Positions 53,232-63,760 of a DNA stretch of 64,000 nucleotides are shown piece after piece. The notes under the pieces were generated by a model. That model ran no database searches. It was not told the DNA's origin and was given only the letters and a program-made list of their open reading frames with translations. The stretch is taken from the NCBI GenBank assembly GCA_963573305.1, contig OY754339.1, positions 87,079,838 to 87,143,837 on the forward strand, given 5' to 3'. Position numbers and translations under genes: made by a program. Origin of the DNA: Pyrrhosoma nymphula (Eukaryota; Arthropoda; Insecta; Odonata; Coenagrionidae). Positions within the stretch are counted from its first letter, which is position 1. Each line of letters starts with the position of its first letter.

Positions 53232-54065
53232 TTAGATTGACCACGGAGGTGATATTGCAGTGGATAGACATAACGAAAAAACTACTATTACTTACTTGGT
53301 TTATCTGCTGGCTTTTACTTACGTACTTGGAATACGCTGCCAGTATTTGGGACTGTTATGAGACAGGGTTAAAAACCGGGTTAGAAAGCGTGCAGAGAAG
53401 ATCGGCAAGATATGTTAAAGGCCGTGATAATCTCGTTAGTGTTACTAACCGTTTGGAGCAACTAGGATGGGAATTGCTTTCAGACCGACGATTAAAATTT
53501 ATACTTAAGCTATTATGTAAGTTCCAAACAGATTTATTCTCTGACGACGTTATTAATATTTTACGAAACCCGACATACTACGGTAGATCAGATAATGAGA
53601 ATAAAATTCGGAAACTAGACTGCAGAACGGACAGATTTAAATATCATTTTTCCCGCGAACGGTAAGAGACCATAACGGCTGCCAATGAGACTTAAAAACT
53701 AGGTTTGTCGTTAATAGTGTAGCTCTTAGTGGTAGTAGTTCTCCCCAATACTTGTATCCATATCTGCTTCCTAGTAGTTACAGCACGCCGTGCATGTTTT
53801 CAGCATAGCTCTTGAATATCTGTGCGTTTATGTAGTTGCAAAATACATAAATACTAACGGTCCCTCTAACTTGGTAGCATATCGATAGTGTAGTGCATGC
53901 TTGAGAGGCTTCGCCTCCTGACAAGCATTAGCGATTTATGCTAATGCATCATTATTCGTAGTTACACTAACTTTACGGTTTAGTATAATGCCTTTTGGTA
54001 TAATCTCTCACCCCCTGCCACACACCCTTGAGGTGGCTTGCAGGGTATTTTGTAGATGTAGATAC
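53232..54065 (+). mobile_element. CR1-like LINE, second subfamily, 5'-truncated
   Basis: The frame ending at 53665 reads YLEYAASIWDCYE, ESVQRRSARYVKGRDNLVSV, LEQLGWELLSDRRLKFILKL and DRFKYHFSRER with a stop. This aligns with the copies at 6324 and 49165 (EYAASIWDP, IQRKAARLVK), but the 3' UTR ends in a different signature, CACACCCTTGAGGTGGCTTG at 54025-54045, followed by TGTAGATGTAGATA. The stop lies where the family normally ends, so the C-terminus is intact. Confidence 0.75.
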
Positions 54066-54349
54066 GTGCGACCCGGGTTTCTTTGCATCGCTGCATCATC
54101 GGGCCGAGAAATAGGAAATTTAAGGTAAAAGAAGGGTGGTTCAGTGGAAAGGAGGGGAAGGTTTGTATCGTCTCAACTTACCCTTCCCTCACTCCAAACC
54201 TTCCTCCTTTTAACGATATAATCCAGGAATTTACAATTTATTTTGCTTACGCAACTGCGATGTAGCTATCCCTGAACCGTAAGTGGATAAGGTGAACTTT
54301 CAATTCGCTTTTGCAATTCCCTCACTTTGCAAACAGTAGTGCTGTTTCT

Positions 54350-54750
54350 TCCCATTCGTTTCAGACACTGCACACTATTGGGCAGTGCACTTCAAAACTG
54401 ATCGAGAGCGGAGTTGATGTGCGCTTTACAAATAAAAAGAACTTATTTAATTGTATCTGCAATTTTTATTATTTCTTAATTTTCAGTAAAGGCGTCAAGT
54501 ATTAATAATAATATTTTAAACTTCAATTCAATCATCCAGTGGGAAAAAGCTTGCGTTTTTAAGTACGAATTTGGAACGAATTCGACTACAATATTAAAAA
54601 ATATTCGGCCATAGCTATTGTGAACTCGAAGAATACTATCTCTCGACAGGTTGCTGAACGTTTCGCCAGCTCGCACATCGTTCCATTCATCGTCGTTCGT
54701 GTGCGTGATGTGTTCCGATATCTGCGCTGAATTCTACAACTTGAATCGAA
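54350..54750 (+). repeat. Dispersed repeat B, copy 2
   Basis: Blocks shared in order with 21180-21560: TTTTCAGTAAAGGCG, CGACAGGTTGCTGAACGTTT, CGCACATCGTTCCATTCATC and a final CTTGAATCGAAA. The two copies are otherwise quite diverged. Confidence 0.5.
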
Positions 54751-54899
54751 AGCTTACTGAAGGCTGTAGGAAAACATAATGATTATTCTTTCGTCATGTA
54801 TCGGTGGAATCCAGAGTCGCCGTTCATTTGATTCATCTGCCTGTATTCCTTGGATGATCTTGTGTTTGGGCCGCGGAAAACACTCACCGCTCATCTCTT

Positions 54900-55420
54900 T
54901 TATTTTATGCCATTCGCGCGAGGAACTCGTTTCAGCTGTCGTCCTCCTCCGGGTTTTCCTTTCTTCCCCGCCTCCTCGTCGTCTCGATCTGATCTCCACT
55001 GTCACATCGGAGGGGGAAAGGGTAGGGGTTTACGTCCCACCCCACCCTCCCGATCCACCCGATCGCCTTTCCGGACCCTCCACCACCCCATGAAACCCAC
55101 CGGGGGCACGGATATACCCTTGGTGCACTCCCCCGCTCCTCCCCACCTCTGCCCGCCCCCTCCTCCGAACCTAATGGCGGTACCCCGTTGATCCAATTAG
55201 GGACCGCGGCTGTGAATTAATGTGGACTGCTCGACTGGGAATTGATGCCTTCCGTTCCTTAATGCGCGCCTCTCTTTCTCCTCCTTACTTACCACCTACC
55301 ACCTTACCTTCAGCTCTCGAAAGTGCGCCCTCCTCCTCTCAACCCACCGTCTTACCCCTTCCACCATCTGAACAACCAATCTCCTCTCCTCGTATCGTGG
55401 GCAGACGGGCTGTAAAAAAC
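54900..55420. repeat. Pyrimidine-rich low-complexity region
   Basis: C/T-rich with CCACCCCACCCTCCC-type runs, similar in style to 21700-23300. Overlapping frames on both strands (for example 54779-55093 and 54850-55191) give P/S/R-rich low complexity only. Confidence 0.5.
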
Positions 55421-56551
55421 AGTCGACGGGTTTTTTTTTCGCTGCATCATCAAGTGGTACCGTATAATAATCTTGCTAGGTACTAATCAATGATTTGCGT
55501 TCTATCGCCACTGGCCCCTGTGAGTTTATAGCCTGTAAACACCTATTATGCCCTCTAATGAAATGCTGTCGTATTGCCATAATATTTACATTGTACTGGG
55601 TTACTTTTTATTTTATTCCCCTGGGTAGAGTTTTGCGCTATATTTTATGCCCTAATCATATGCTGATTTTATCATAAAATGTTAGTGTATATTTCTCTTT
55701 GAAAAAATAATAATCGTTGTTACCCTTTGCTGAGGATAATTATATGAGGTTATGCTTGTCTAGGTGCGCTGTTTTATTACTTGATTTGTAAGTCAATGCC
55801 GAAATTTGATCTTAAAATGTTTACCAATAGGCTATTAATTTCTTTGCTCGAAACTATTTCAGGCTAGCTCTTCCGAGACATCCGCACAATAGTATGGTGG
55901 CCAGAATTAGCCGGTAGCAGTCAGTGGCTGCATGAGGTCGTTTACAATGACAGGAGTTAATAATCTCTACTATCGTTCTGAGAAGGCTAAGCACGGGATG
56001 TTCGGGGTTTTTAAGAAATAGTCAATTGTTGTAGACTTTTGAGCTAGTGCATGTTTTGGAGTTATGCAAGACCGAATAGTTTTTCATGGGCCATAGTTCT
56101 CAAGCTGCAATGTTGGTGTTGGCACTGGAGTAAAAGTGAAGGATTATCGTTTTGGAGTTTTCATACTTGTAACGTTTTCATGTTCAGTTTGGTCGCTTTA
56201 ATATTGAGTGACTGTTGAACACATTTCTGTCTTGAGAAAACCTCATCCTAATGCTAGCAGATGCAAGCGAGGAATAAAAGCGCTATTTCCTCCTCCTAAG
56301 TGGTTCCTTCCTTAAAAAATCTAATCATTATTCGAGTGATCTTATAAAGTATGCATCATTGTAAATAAGTGTTGAGTCACAGCTATATCTTTGTGCTGTC
56401 GGAATAGTATATATAGGATGAATTTCTTGTTAAGTAAATTCCTGTGACATATTTTGTCTCATTTTTTTGCGAACTCAAAATTTGGGTTGAATATTAAGCA
56501 TCTTGTATGGTCACAGGTTGAAGCGCAGTCTCGAATGCAGATGCGGGTAAT

Positions 56552-57120
56552 GGGATAGTACCTGGCCGCTTCTAAGTAGTTAGGTTTGCGATCATCTTTG
56601 ACATCCATCGGTTGGAAATCAGAGAAAACATCTGGATGAAGGCTTCTCGGTTTCCATCCGGGTGATTGGGTCCATGACCGACGTTTAGATTTGGCTGCAA
56701 TATGGCTATCTCGGGTAGACCGGTGTCGGCTGATTATCCCGCGTTTTCTCCTGATTGGGTCGCTTTTCCGGGATAGTGCCTGGCCGCTTCTAAGTAGTTA
56801 GGTTTGAGATCACCTTTGACATCCATCGGTAGGAAATCAGAGAAAATATCTGGATGTTAGATTTGGCTGCAATATGGCTATCTCGGGAAGACCGGTGCAC
56901 CGCGGTGTCGGCTGATTTTCCCGCGTTTTCTCCTGATTGGATCGCTTTTCCCGCGCTTTCTCTATCGATCTTAGAACGATGCAGCCTATTTCCAGTCATC
57001 GTCGCTCATCACCCTGATGACAGTACCAGTGTACGCTGCCGAAACGTCGGTCATGGACCCAATCACCCGGATGGAAACTCGAGAAGCCCTCATCCAGTCT
57101 AGTCACCGGGAAAGCCTGAA
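56552..57120. repeat. 218-bp direct duplication plus inverted block
   Basis: TGGCCGCTTCTAAGTAGTTA and the following sequence occur at 56562 and again at 56780, so units start at 56552 and 56770. Unit 1 alone has GGCTTCTCGGTTTCCATCCG at 56638-56684, the reverse complement of 57044-57090 (CGGATGGAAACTCGAGAAGC). The block GAAACGTCGGTCATGGACCC at 57039 resembles Penelope-like terminal repeats. Confidence 0.65.
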
Positions 57121-57384
57121 ACCATTTATCAGATAAAACATCTTTCTACGTCCACGTGGTACTCTTGAGATCCGCCGTATGGACGTGTTGTTGGCGGTGT
57201 TGGGACACTAGCCACCAGGGGGGGGGGGATAGGAAAAAGTTACTAGGAGGGTGAAGTGACATAAGATGAGGTGTATTTTGCTGCTGTGTCTGTTGTGATC
57301 TTTGGAAGAAAGGAGAGCTCTTATACCCATCTCTCGTCGTCCTAGGCCTTCCGATACTCGTGCTATATGAATTTTATTATTACC

Positions 57385-57975
57385 ATGCTTATTTAAACTT
57401 CACCCGTTTGTTTTTTGGTTTGTCTGGATGGAATCTTGTAATCGATATCTAACACACTTCCCAAGGTTCAATCGAGCTGAAATGTGGCACACTTACTTAC
57501 TCTCAATGACAAATACATGAATCAGTCATTAAATTCACTATTCACCAAGTTAATTACTAATTTTAAATGGTTTACGTTTTGTGAGGAAAAAAGTCTCTTG
57601 CCAATAGATGGCGGTTGTAGAAGTTAGCATTTAATGTGAGAAGAAATGCGAATAATTTAAATTTCAAAGAACCGTTGTACAATTAATATAAATACTAAAA
57701 CGTTTTAAATATAAAAATGTAAAAAATACTTTTAAAAAAAAAACGACGCTCATATTCAAGTGTACTAAAAAGTAAAAAAAAAATTTCGTCACTCGGAAAA
57801 TAGAAGCGTGGCCGCTTTTTTGTTAATCAGCATCCAACCTCTGTCACTTATATCAATATTTATTCCTCAAGCGCCCACCTTTTATTATGAGAGTGATAAA
57901 AAATTATTTTTTGCTTTTTAGTACACTTGAATATAAGCTTGGTTTAAAAAAAGTATGTTTTTTATACATATTGTT
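57385..57975 (+). repeat. Dispersed repeat C, copy 2, with hairpin end
   Basis: Colinear with 46816-47325. The right part is again an inverted repeat, with ATATTCAAGTGTACTAAAAA near 57752 and TTTTTAGTACACTTGAATAT near 57914. Confidence 0.6.
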
Positions 57976-58243
57976 AGTCTTTTAACCTTTGCCCTGGGTT
58001 TAACCTCCATGTATCTAGCGGCTCTCAACTCAGTCCTTCCGAAAGCAGTGCTAACTTATTATTGTTCCGCTCGTGGCATTTTCCAGCGAAATGGGCTGTT
58101 GGTGGGGGGAAGGGCTGTTGCAGCGAAGTCGAGTCGTGACCTTGCTAAAACGAAAGAGCACATTTCTATCACCATTTCGTCATCCGATCTTCCCAATGTT
58201 CTCCAAATATATCCCACTCTCTGTAACGCTTTTTCCTCAAGTA

Positions 58244-59430
58244 ATTAGTATGTTAGTACTCATGATTAATTAAAACACTTGGTACTTTTCTACAAAAGGT
58301 TTTATTGTACGACGCGTTTCACCGATTTACGGCATCGTCCGGAAGAGAAAGTTTGTTTAATTATTGTTCTTTATATTTACCCAACATATAAATATAGTTA
58401 CAGGGTAAACAAACTGAATAAAATCGATCAAAAAATACAAATATTATTAACATTGGTCAAATACAATAAAATGGTTAAATACATACCGTATTTCTCCGAA
58501 TATAAGCCACACTTTTTTTCCCGATTTTGGGGCCTCAAAATCGGGGTTCGGCTTATATTCGAGGTGCGGCTTAAATTCGAGAACTTTCTTAAAAAATCGT
58601 AAAAATGACCGATTTGAGCAAACCAGCCATTCGGATTCACGCGGATGCCAGCTTAACTCGCCTAAGCCACGGGGAAAGTAAGAAATGACGCTAAAACGGT
58701 CAAATTGGTGCACAATTTATTTATATATTAAATGATAATATATGTAACATATTGTCACAGTTACATAGACTAATTTAAAAACAGATATAAAATTCTAATG
58801 CCTATTACTGTAGGTAGTACGTTATGCACTAAAAAGGGTGCGGCTTAAATTCACTTATTAACTTTTTTTCCTGTTTGAGACCCCAAAAACGGGGGGCGGC
58901 TTATATTCGAGTGCGGCTTATATTCGGAGAAATACGGTATATACATTATTTGGTACAGGTACACACCGACAACATTACTTCACTTTGAAATTTCCTCTTT
59001 TAAAAATTTGTTTCTATCTTGATACATTTTAAGGTCGTTACAATATTTTTTATATGTAATACAGAATCTGTTAATGGTAGAATTTTTACAGTATTCTCTA
59101 TTAACTTTCTTTACATAAAATGTAATCATATTTGTACCTTTTTTCAATGGAACATGAAAATTTAATCGATTCAACAGCGTGCCACATTCTCCTTTGGTTA
59201 TTACATCATGTAAAAATAGAAGATAATTCATTATTCTCCTATCAAATAATTTATGCAAATTTATAATTTTGAATAAGTCCTCGTATTAATTCTCCTTTGT
59301 TAATTAAAGCTTGTTTGTTAGCAAACTTTCTGTACCGGACGATGTAGTGCATCGGTTAAACGCGTCGTATAAAAAAATGTTCGTAGAAAAGTACAAAGTA
59401 TTTTCATTAATCATGAGTACTAACATGATG
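58244..59430. mobile_element. Penelope-like element with inverted terminal repeats
   Basis: 58244-58345 and 59324-59430 are inverted copies sharing TTAGTACTCATGATTAAT, then a GACGCGTTTMACCGAT block, then GCATCGTCCGG (ACATCGTCCGG in the second). Between them a minus-strand frame (58980-59258, 92 codons, FLHDVITKGECGTLLNRLNF...) may be the N-terminal piece of the element's ORF. No RT or GIY-YIG remains. A second DNA element (58487-58938) is inserted inside. Confidence 0.55.
58487..58938. mobile_element. Short 'ACCGTATTT' inverted-repeat element, complete
   Basis: Ends ATACCGTATTTCTCCGAATA and, inverted, the same ATACCGTATTTCTCCGAATA. About 450 bp, non-coding, with internal GTGCGGCTTAAATTCGAG repeats. 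It matches the truncated copy at 17046-17453. The assignment to ISL2EU-type elements is tentative. Confidence 0.7.
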
Positions 59431-60299
59431 AACTTCTAAGAAGTGAAGCCTACCACTGTCAATTTTAATTCGTATTTGTTTTCTCCACGGTAGGTATGAA
59501 GTTGTGGTATAGGTGTCACCAAACATGGTGGCGTTCACTCAATCAATTCGGTAACTCTACCCGCTCATCAATGCTTAATTCATCCTTGGCGACCTTAAAA
59601 TCTCCACTGGTGAGTGCCACCAAGTTTCGCTATACCTGTAGTCCGCTGTTACTTGACTATAACCGTTAAATTTAAATATTCCATTATTTTATTTGCGTGG
59701 AATTGAGTGCTTTACTAGTAAAGAGGCATGAGACATCTCTTCGTTCCACATTTTTAAACCTCTTTTCCGTTCCTTTTCTACTCTGATTCCTTAAACTTCC
59801 ATAGCAATTTGCGTGGTAGCGTTCTTAAGATTTTTCCATTCTTTGTTGATGTCATGGCCTCGTTTCGTTTGTTCGAACAGTTGCGTTAGCCTGGGCTGGT
59901 ACAATTTTCGAATACTGTCTTCATTCAGCAAATATATTTTGAAGACATTGTTTTATTCCCTTATCTACATTTTTCCTAGGTTTTGCTTTTTCCATTTCGC
60001 CCATAGTTGAATTTTAGCCTAAAGAAGGCAAAGAAATCAATAAATATTTGCTCCTCTATACACGTGTGTATCTGTTATCCTTGTTTCTAGTTTCTGATTT
60101 ACAATTATGTAATAAATGAGGGATCGGTGACCTCTAGCTGACCATGTGAATTTATTAATGTCTTTCTTCTTGAAAAACGTGTTTGTCACTTTTAATTCAT
60201 TGGAAGTTATAAATTCCCTTAGTTTAGTTCCGTTCTGGTTCAGATGGTCTTCTCCTTATACGCCAATCGATTTTGGGATTTGCTCTTTCGCGATTCTGG

Positions 60300-60457
60300 T
60301 AAGAAAAGGAACCCAGGTAAAATTTTTTTAGGGATGGCAGTTCCTACTGTGTTTATGGGTCAGAATGTTGGGCGACAAAACAAAAAAATGGAATCATCAG
60401 AAATGAAATTTCCTCGAGCAGTTAAAGGGTGTACAAGGATAGATCTAGTAAGGAATA
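60300..60457 (+). pseudogene. LINE RT C-terminal part, 5' segment (split)
   Basis: The translation contains EMKFPRAVKGCTRIDLVRN, the 'EMKFLR-V-GCTR-D--RN' motif of a widespread insect LINE ORF2, preceded in another frame by 'YGSECW'-like sequence. It is cut at GAATA (60453-60457) by the LINE at 60458-63154 and resumes at 63155. Confidence 0.7.
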
Positions 60458-63154
60458 GATAGATAGATAATCGTTTTTATTATCGTAGACCTCAAAGGTC
60501 CATGAGATAATACATACACTTCATACAGATAATATATAAAACAGAAAAAGAAAAAGAAAAAATAAGAAAGAAAAATAAACAAGTCAAATACAAAAAAGAC
60601 TGTAGTATTATACGATATGGTGTAACAGCACACATAAATAAAACATTTGCAAGTAATATTTTACAATTTTTCCCACAATAACTATTTCAAGAGATGAAAT
60701 TCATTGCATATAATTTAGTCGATAACTTTTTCCTTTAGTAGATACAAATAGAGTTTCTTTTTAAATGATTCCATTGATTTTACATTTTTTATTTCGTTTG
60801 GGAGCATATTCCAGCAACGTGAGGCGGTGACGATTTATTTAATGCTGTGGTGCGATGTTGGGGGATTTGGAGATCAGATGAATGAGATCGAATGCAGCGG
60901 TTGTGCACTTCTGTTTTTAGGGTGAAAAGTTCGAATAAGTATTGTGGATATCCAGTAGTGATTATTTTGAAAGTGGAAATCAGGAGAAAAAATTGCCGTC
61001 GCTCTTTGACTTTAAGCCACTTAAGTTTTTTAAAAGATTCGCTGATATGGTCCCATTTACGGAGGTCATATAGGAATCTTATTGCGCCGTTCATACCAGC
61101 CTGAAGTTTCGAGTTATTTCTATCGTCAATGTTAATAAACACTGGACAGCAATAATCGAGACTAGGAAATATTAGGGTTTTTACTAGTGTAGTTCGTGTA
61201 TTGATAGATAACTTTTTTTTTTAACTTTTATTAACTGATGGAGTACACTATAACATTTCCTCTTGATTTGTAAACACTGAGCTTTCCAGTTTAAATTGTT
61301 ATCCAATATTACACCGAGATCTTTTACCGTTTCTTCGAAAGGGACTTGATGCCCTCGCACCCGTATTTTCGGGATGGATAAAATGTTTACCTGTGTAAGT
61401 AGTTGATTATTACCGATTATTATCGCCTTAGTTTTGCTTTCATTAATTTTCAATATATTATTATCCGTCCACTCTGTTATTCTTTCAATATCCTCATTTA
61501 TAAGTGCTATTGCAGATTCTAGATCACCAGTTGATGTGTGACAATAAATCTGGAAGTCATCTGCGTATAGATGATATTTACAATGGTGGACACTGTTCGG
61601 TAGGTCATTGAGAAACAAAGAAAATAGCAAAGGACTTAACACAGAGCCTTGAACTACGCCAGTTCGATTATAGACCCAGTTGGATAATGTGTTATTTTTT
61701 CCTACCACAGCCTGGGTACGATTGTTTAAGTAGGATCTAAACCAGTTCACCGCACTCTGGGAGAGCTTATAAGCTCTTAATTTTTTAAAAAGAAGTTCAT
61801 GGTTGATTGAGTCGAAGGCTTTCGAGAGATCAAAAAGGACTAGGATCGTAAGCTGACGCTTTTCCATAGCGACTCTAACATCTTCGGTGATTTTCAGGAG
61901 AGCTGTCTGGGTACTATGGTTGGCCCGAAAACCAGATTGCCATTTATTGAGTAAATTATATTCAACAACATGATTATTCAGTTGTTGATGGGCAATATGT
62001 TCGAATATTTTTGCAATAGCACATTGAATACCAATTGGTCTGTAGTGGTTAGGATCGGTGGGCTCGGCGCATTTGGGTATAGGGTGTATCAGCGAGTGTT
62101 TCCATATTTCCGGATAACGAGCAGTTTGGAGGGAAGAGTCGAATATATTCATCAGTGTGGGGAGTATAATAGGAAGGGCATTTTTAACACATGATATAGA
62201 AATGCCATCATGACCTTTAGCAGTTGAGGTAATCTTTTTGCAGGCGTTTATTAAGCATTGCGGAGTAACATACGAAAAAAAGAACTGATTAATATTTAAT
62301 GTAACGGGAGGGTTAAAAGTTGAAGAAATGAGGTTGTTATGTGTTACATTCAGGAAAAAATTGTTCAAGATATCCGGATGGACATTTAGATTTTCAAGTT
62401 TGTTTTTTGTTTTTAGTACGCCCAAATCTCGCATTGATTTCCACATTGATGAGGTATTGGTATGTTTAGAGAGGGAAGTATGCACACTTCTCGTTTTTAA
62501 CCATATTTTTTTACCAATTTACGTAATTTTATGTACTCGTAGTAGAGTAGTAGATATTAAGATCTTTGTTTTGTCTAAATAATGCTCGGAATCTGTTTCT
62601 CTTCATTATCATTTGTTTTATCTCGGGAGTGAACCACGGAGTAGGCGGATGGGTGACACCAACCGTTCTCACGGGGGCATGCTTATCTAGCGCGTTAAGG
62701 AGAATGGAGTTTAAAGAGTGAACTTTATCATCCATATTTTCTATAGTGCCAATCATGGGCCAGTCAATTTCATCTAGATCGGACTGGAATTTCAAAATAT
62801 CAAAGTTTTTATAATCTCTAAACGTTACAAGTTTAGGCACAAAAGTTGGCGCTCGAATGCGATAGGAAATATGGATCTGATCATGACAGGAGAGATGGGG
62901 GTCTGCTGATTGACCATAGGAAGCTACTTTTTGGAGGTCATCAACGTATATAAGGTCGATAGTAGTACTTGTAGTCTTAGTATGACAAGTGGGCTGTTAT
63001 GAAACCATGTTTAAATTACAACCCTGCATTATATTAAAAAGAGAATCTCTATCCAACGACTTCTTCGAAACATCGATATTAAAATCGCCCATAATAACGA
63101 CATTCTCATACATTGGAATGGTGTTACTAATAAAAGATTCCAGATCGGGATTCC
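60458..63154 (-). mobile_element. LINE with near-intact RT, 5'-truncated, inserted in another LINE
   Basis: Non-LTR retrotransposon ORF2 on the minus strand. Order: endonuclease remnant (VIMGDFNIDVSKK near 63100, TTIDLIYVDDL near 62950, with one in-frame stop between), linker 62840-62529, RT 62485-61184 and C-terminal part 61142-60789. The RT shows RPIGIQCAIAKIFEH, FDLSKAFDSINHELL, VQGSVLSPLLFSLFLNDLP and the catalytic LYADDFQIY. Two frameshifts remain: one near 62545, and one in the A run at 61204-61215 that separates the frame from SPLDYC-like sequence downstream. The 3' end is a GATA-rich tail at 60458-60470. GAATA at 60453-60457 and 63155-63159 fits a short target duplication. It is the youngest-looking LINE here. 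Confidence 0.85.
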
Positions 63155-63370
63155 GAATACATCTATAAGAGAGGATCTAGATGTCCAGACGATATCAGAA
63201 AAATTAGTAGAGCACAAAAGTAGGTGGAAAGAGCATGTTCTACGAATGCCTAAAGAAAGATATCGTAAGCAGGCTTTGGAATATAAGCCACTAGGTAAAA
63301 GAAGCGTCGAAAGACCATGGATGAGATGGTATAGTGAAGCTGGAACGCCTGGAAGGAAGAAGAAGACTAA
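63155..63370 (+). pseudogene. LINE RT C-terminal part, 3' segment (split)
   Basis: Resumes the frame broken at 60457: EDLDVQTISEKLVEHKSRWK, EHVLRMPKERYRKQALEYKP, then GKRSVERPWMRW. The 'W-EHV-RM---R--K-AL-YKP-GKR--GRP--RW' end is typical of this LINE type. The two segments were one copy before the 60458-63154 insertion. Confidence 0.75.
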
Positions 63371-63399
63371 TAAAGTTATGTACTATCTTATCTTAATCC

Positions 63400-63655
63400 A
63401 CTACAATTATCCTTTTGGTCCTTGAAGTCTCCGTTTATGCGCCATGTTTGCTACCGCGTGGAATTGATGATCGTAGCGGATCAAATTGCCGTGATTACGT
63501 CTTCTCTTGAAAATATGTATATTAGTGAAGGGTGGCATTCATTTCGGCCAAGCACGTTATTCTTCATTCACTCGAGATAGCAAACATTTTGCAAAAAAAT
63601 GATTACTTCCCAAGTTATCCTGAAATATAAAATTTTCTTCAAACTTTCTCAAATT
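63400..63655. other. Unassigned DNA
   Basis: No recognisable gene or repeat. Confidence 0.35.
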
Positions 63656-63659
63656 ACAA

Positions 63660-63760
63660 GTTAGGGGTCGTGCATGAACTACGTTACCAACTTAAGGGGG
63701 GGAAGGGGGTCGCCTAAAAACCTACGGCGGGTAACGAGGGGGAGGGGGGTTAACTCAAAG
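63660..63760 (+). repeat. Dispersed 'ACGTA/GGGGGG' repeat, copy 2
   Basis: AGGGGTCGTGCATGAACTAC followed by GTTACC, then GGGGGGGAAGGGGGTCG and a second G-rich block with GGTAACG. It has the same layout as 14840-14935, which is inverted. Confidence 0.45.

Noticed and set aside
54779..55191. Frames of 104 and 113 codons in a pyrimidine-rich tract
   Set aside because: Low complexity in all frames, no domain.
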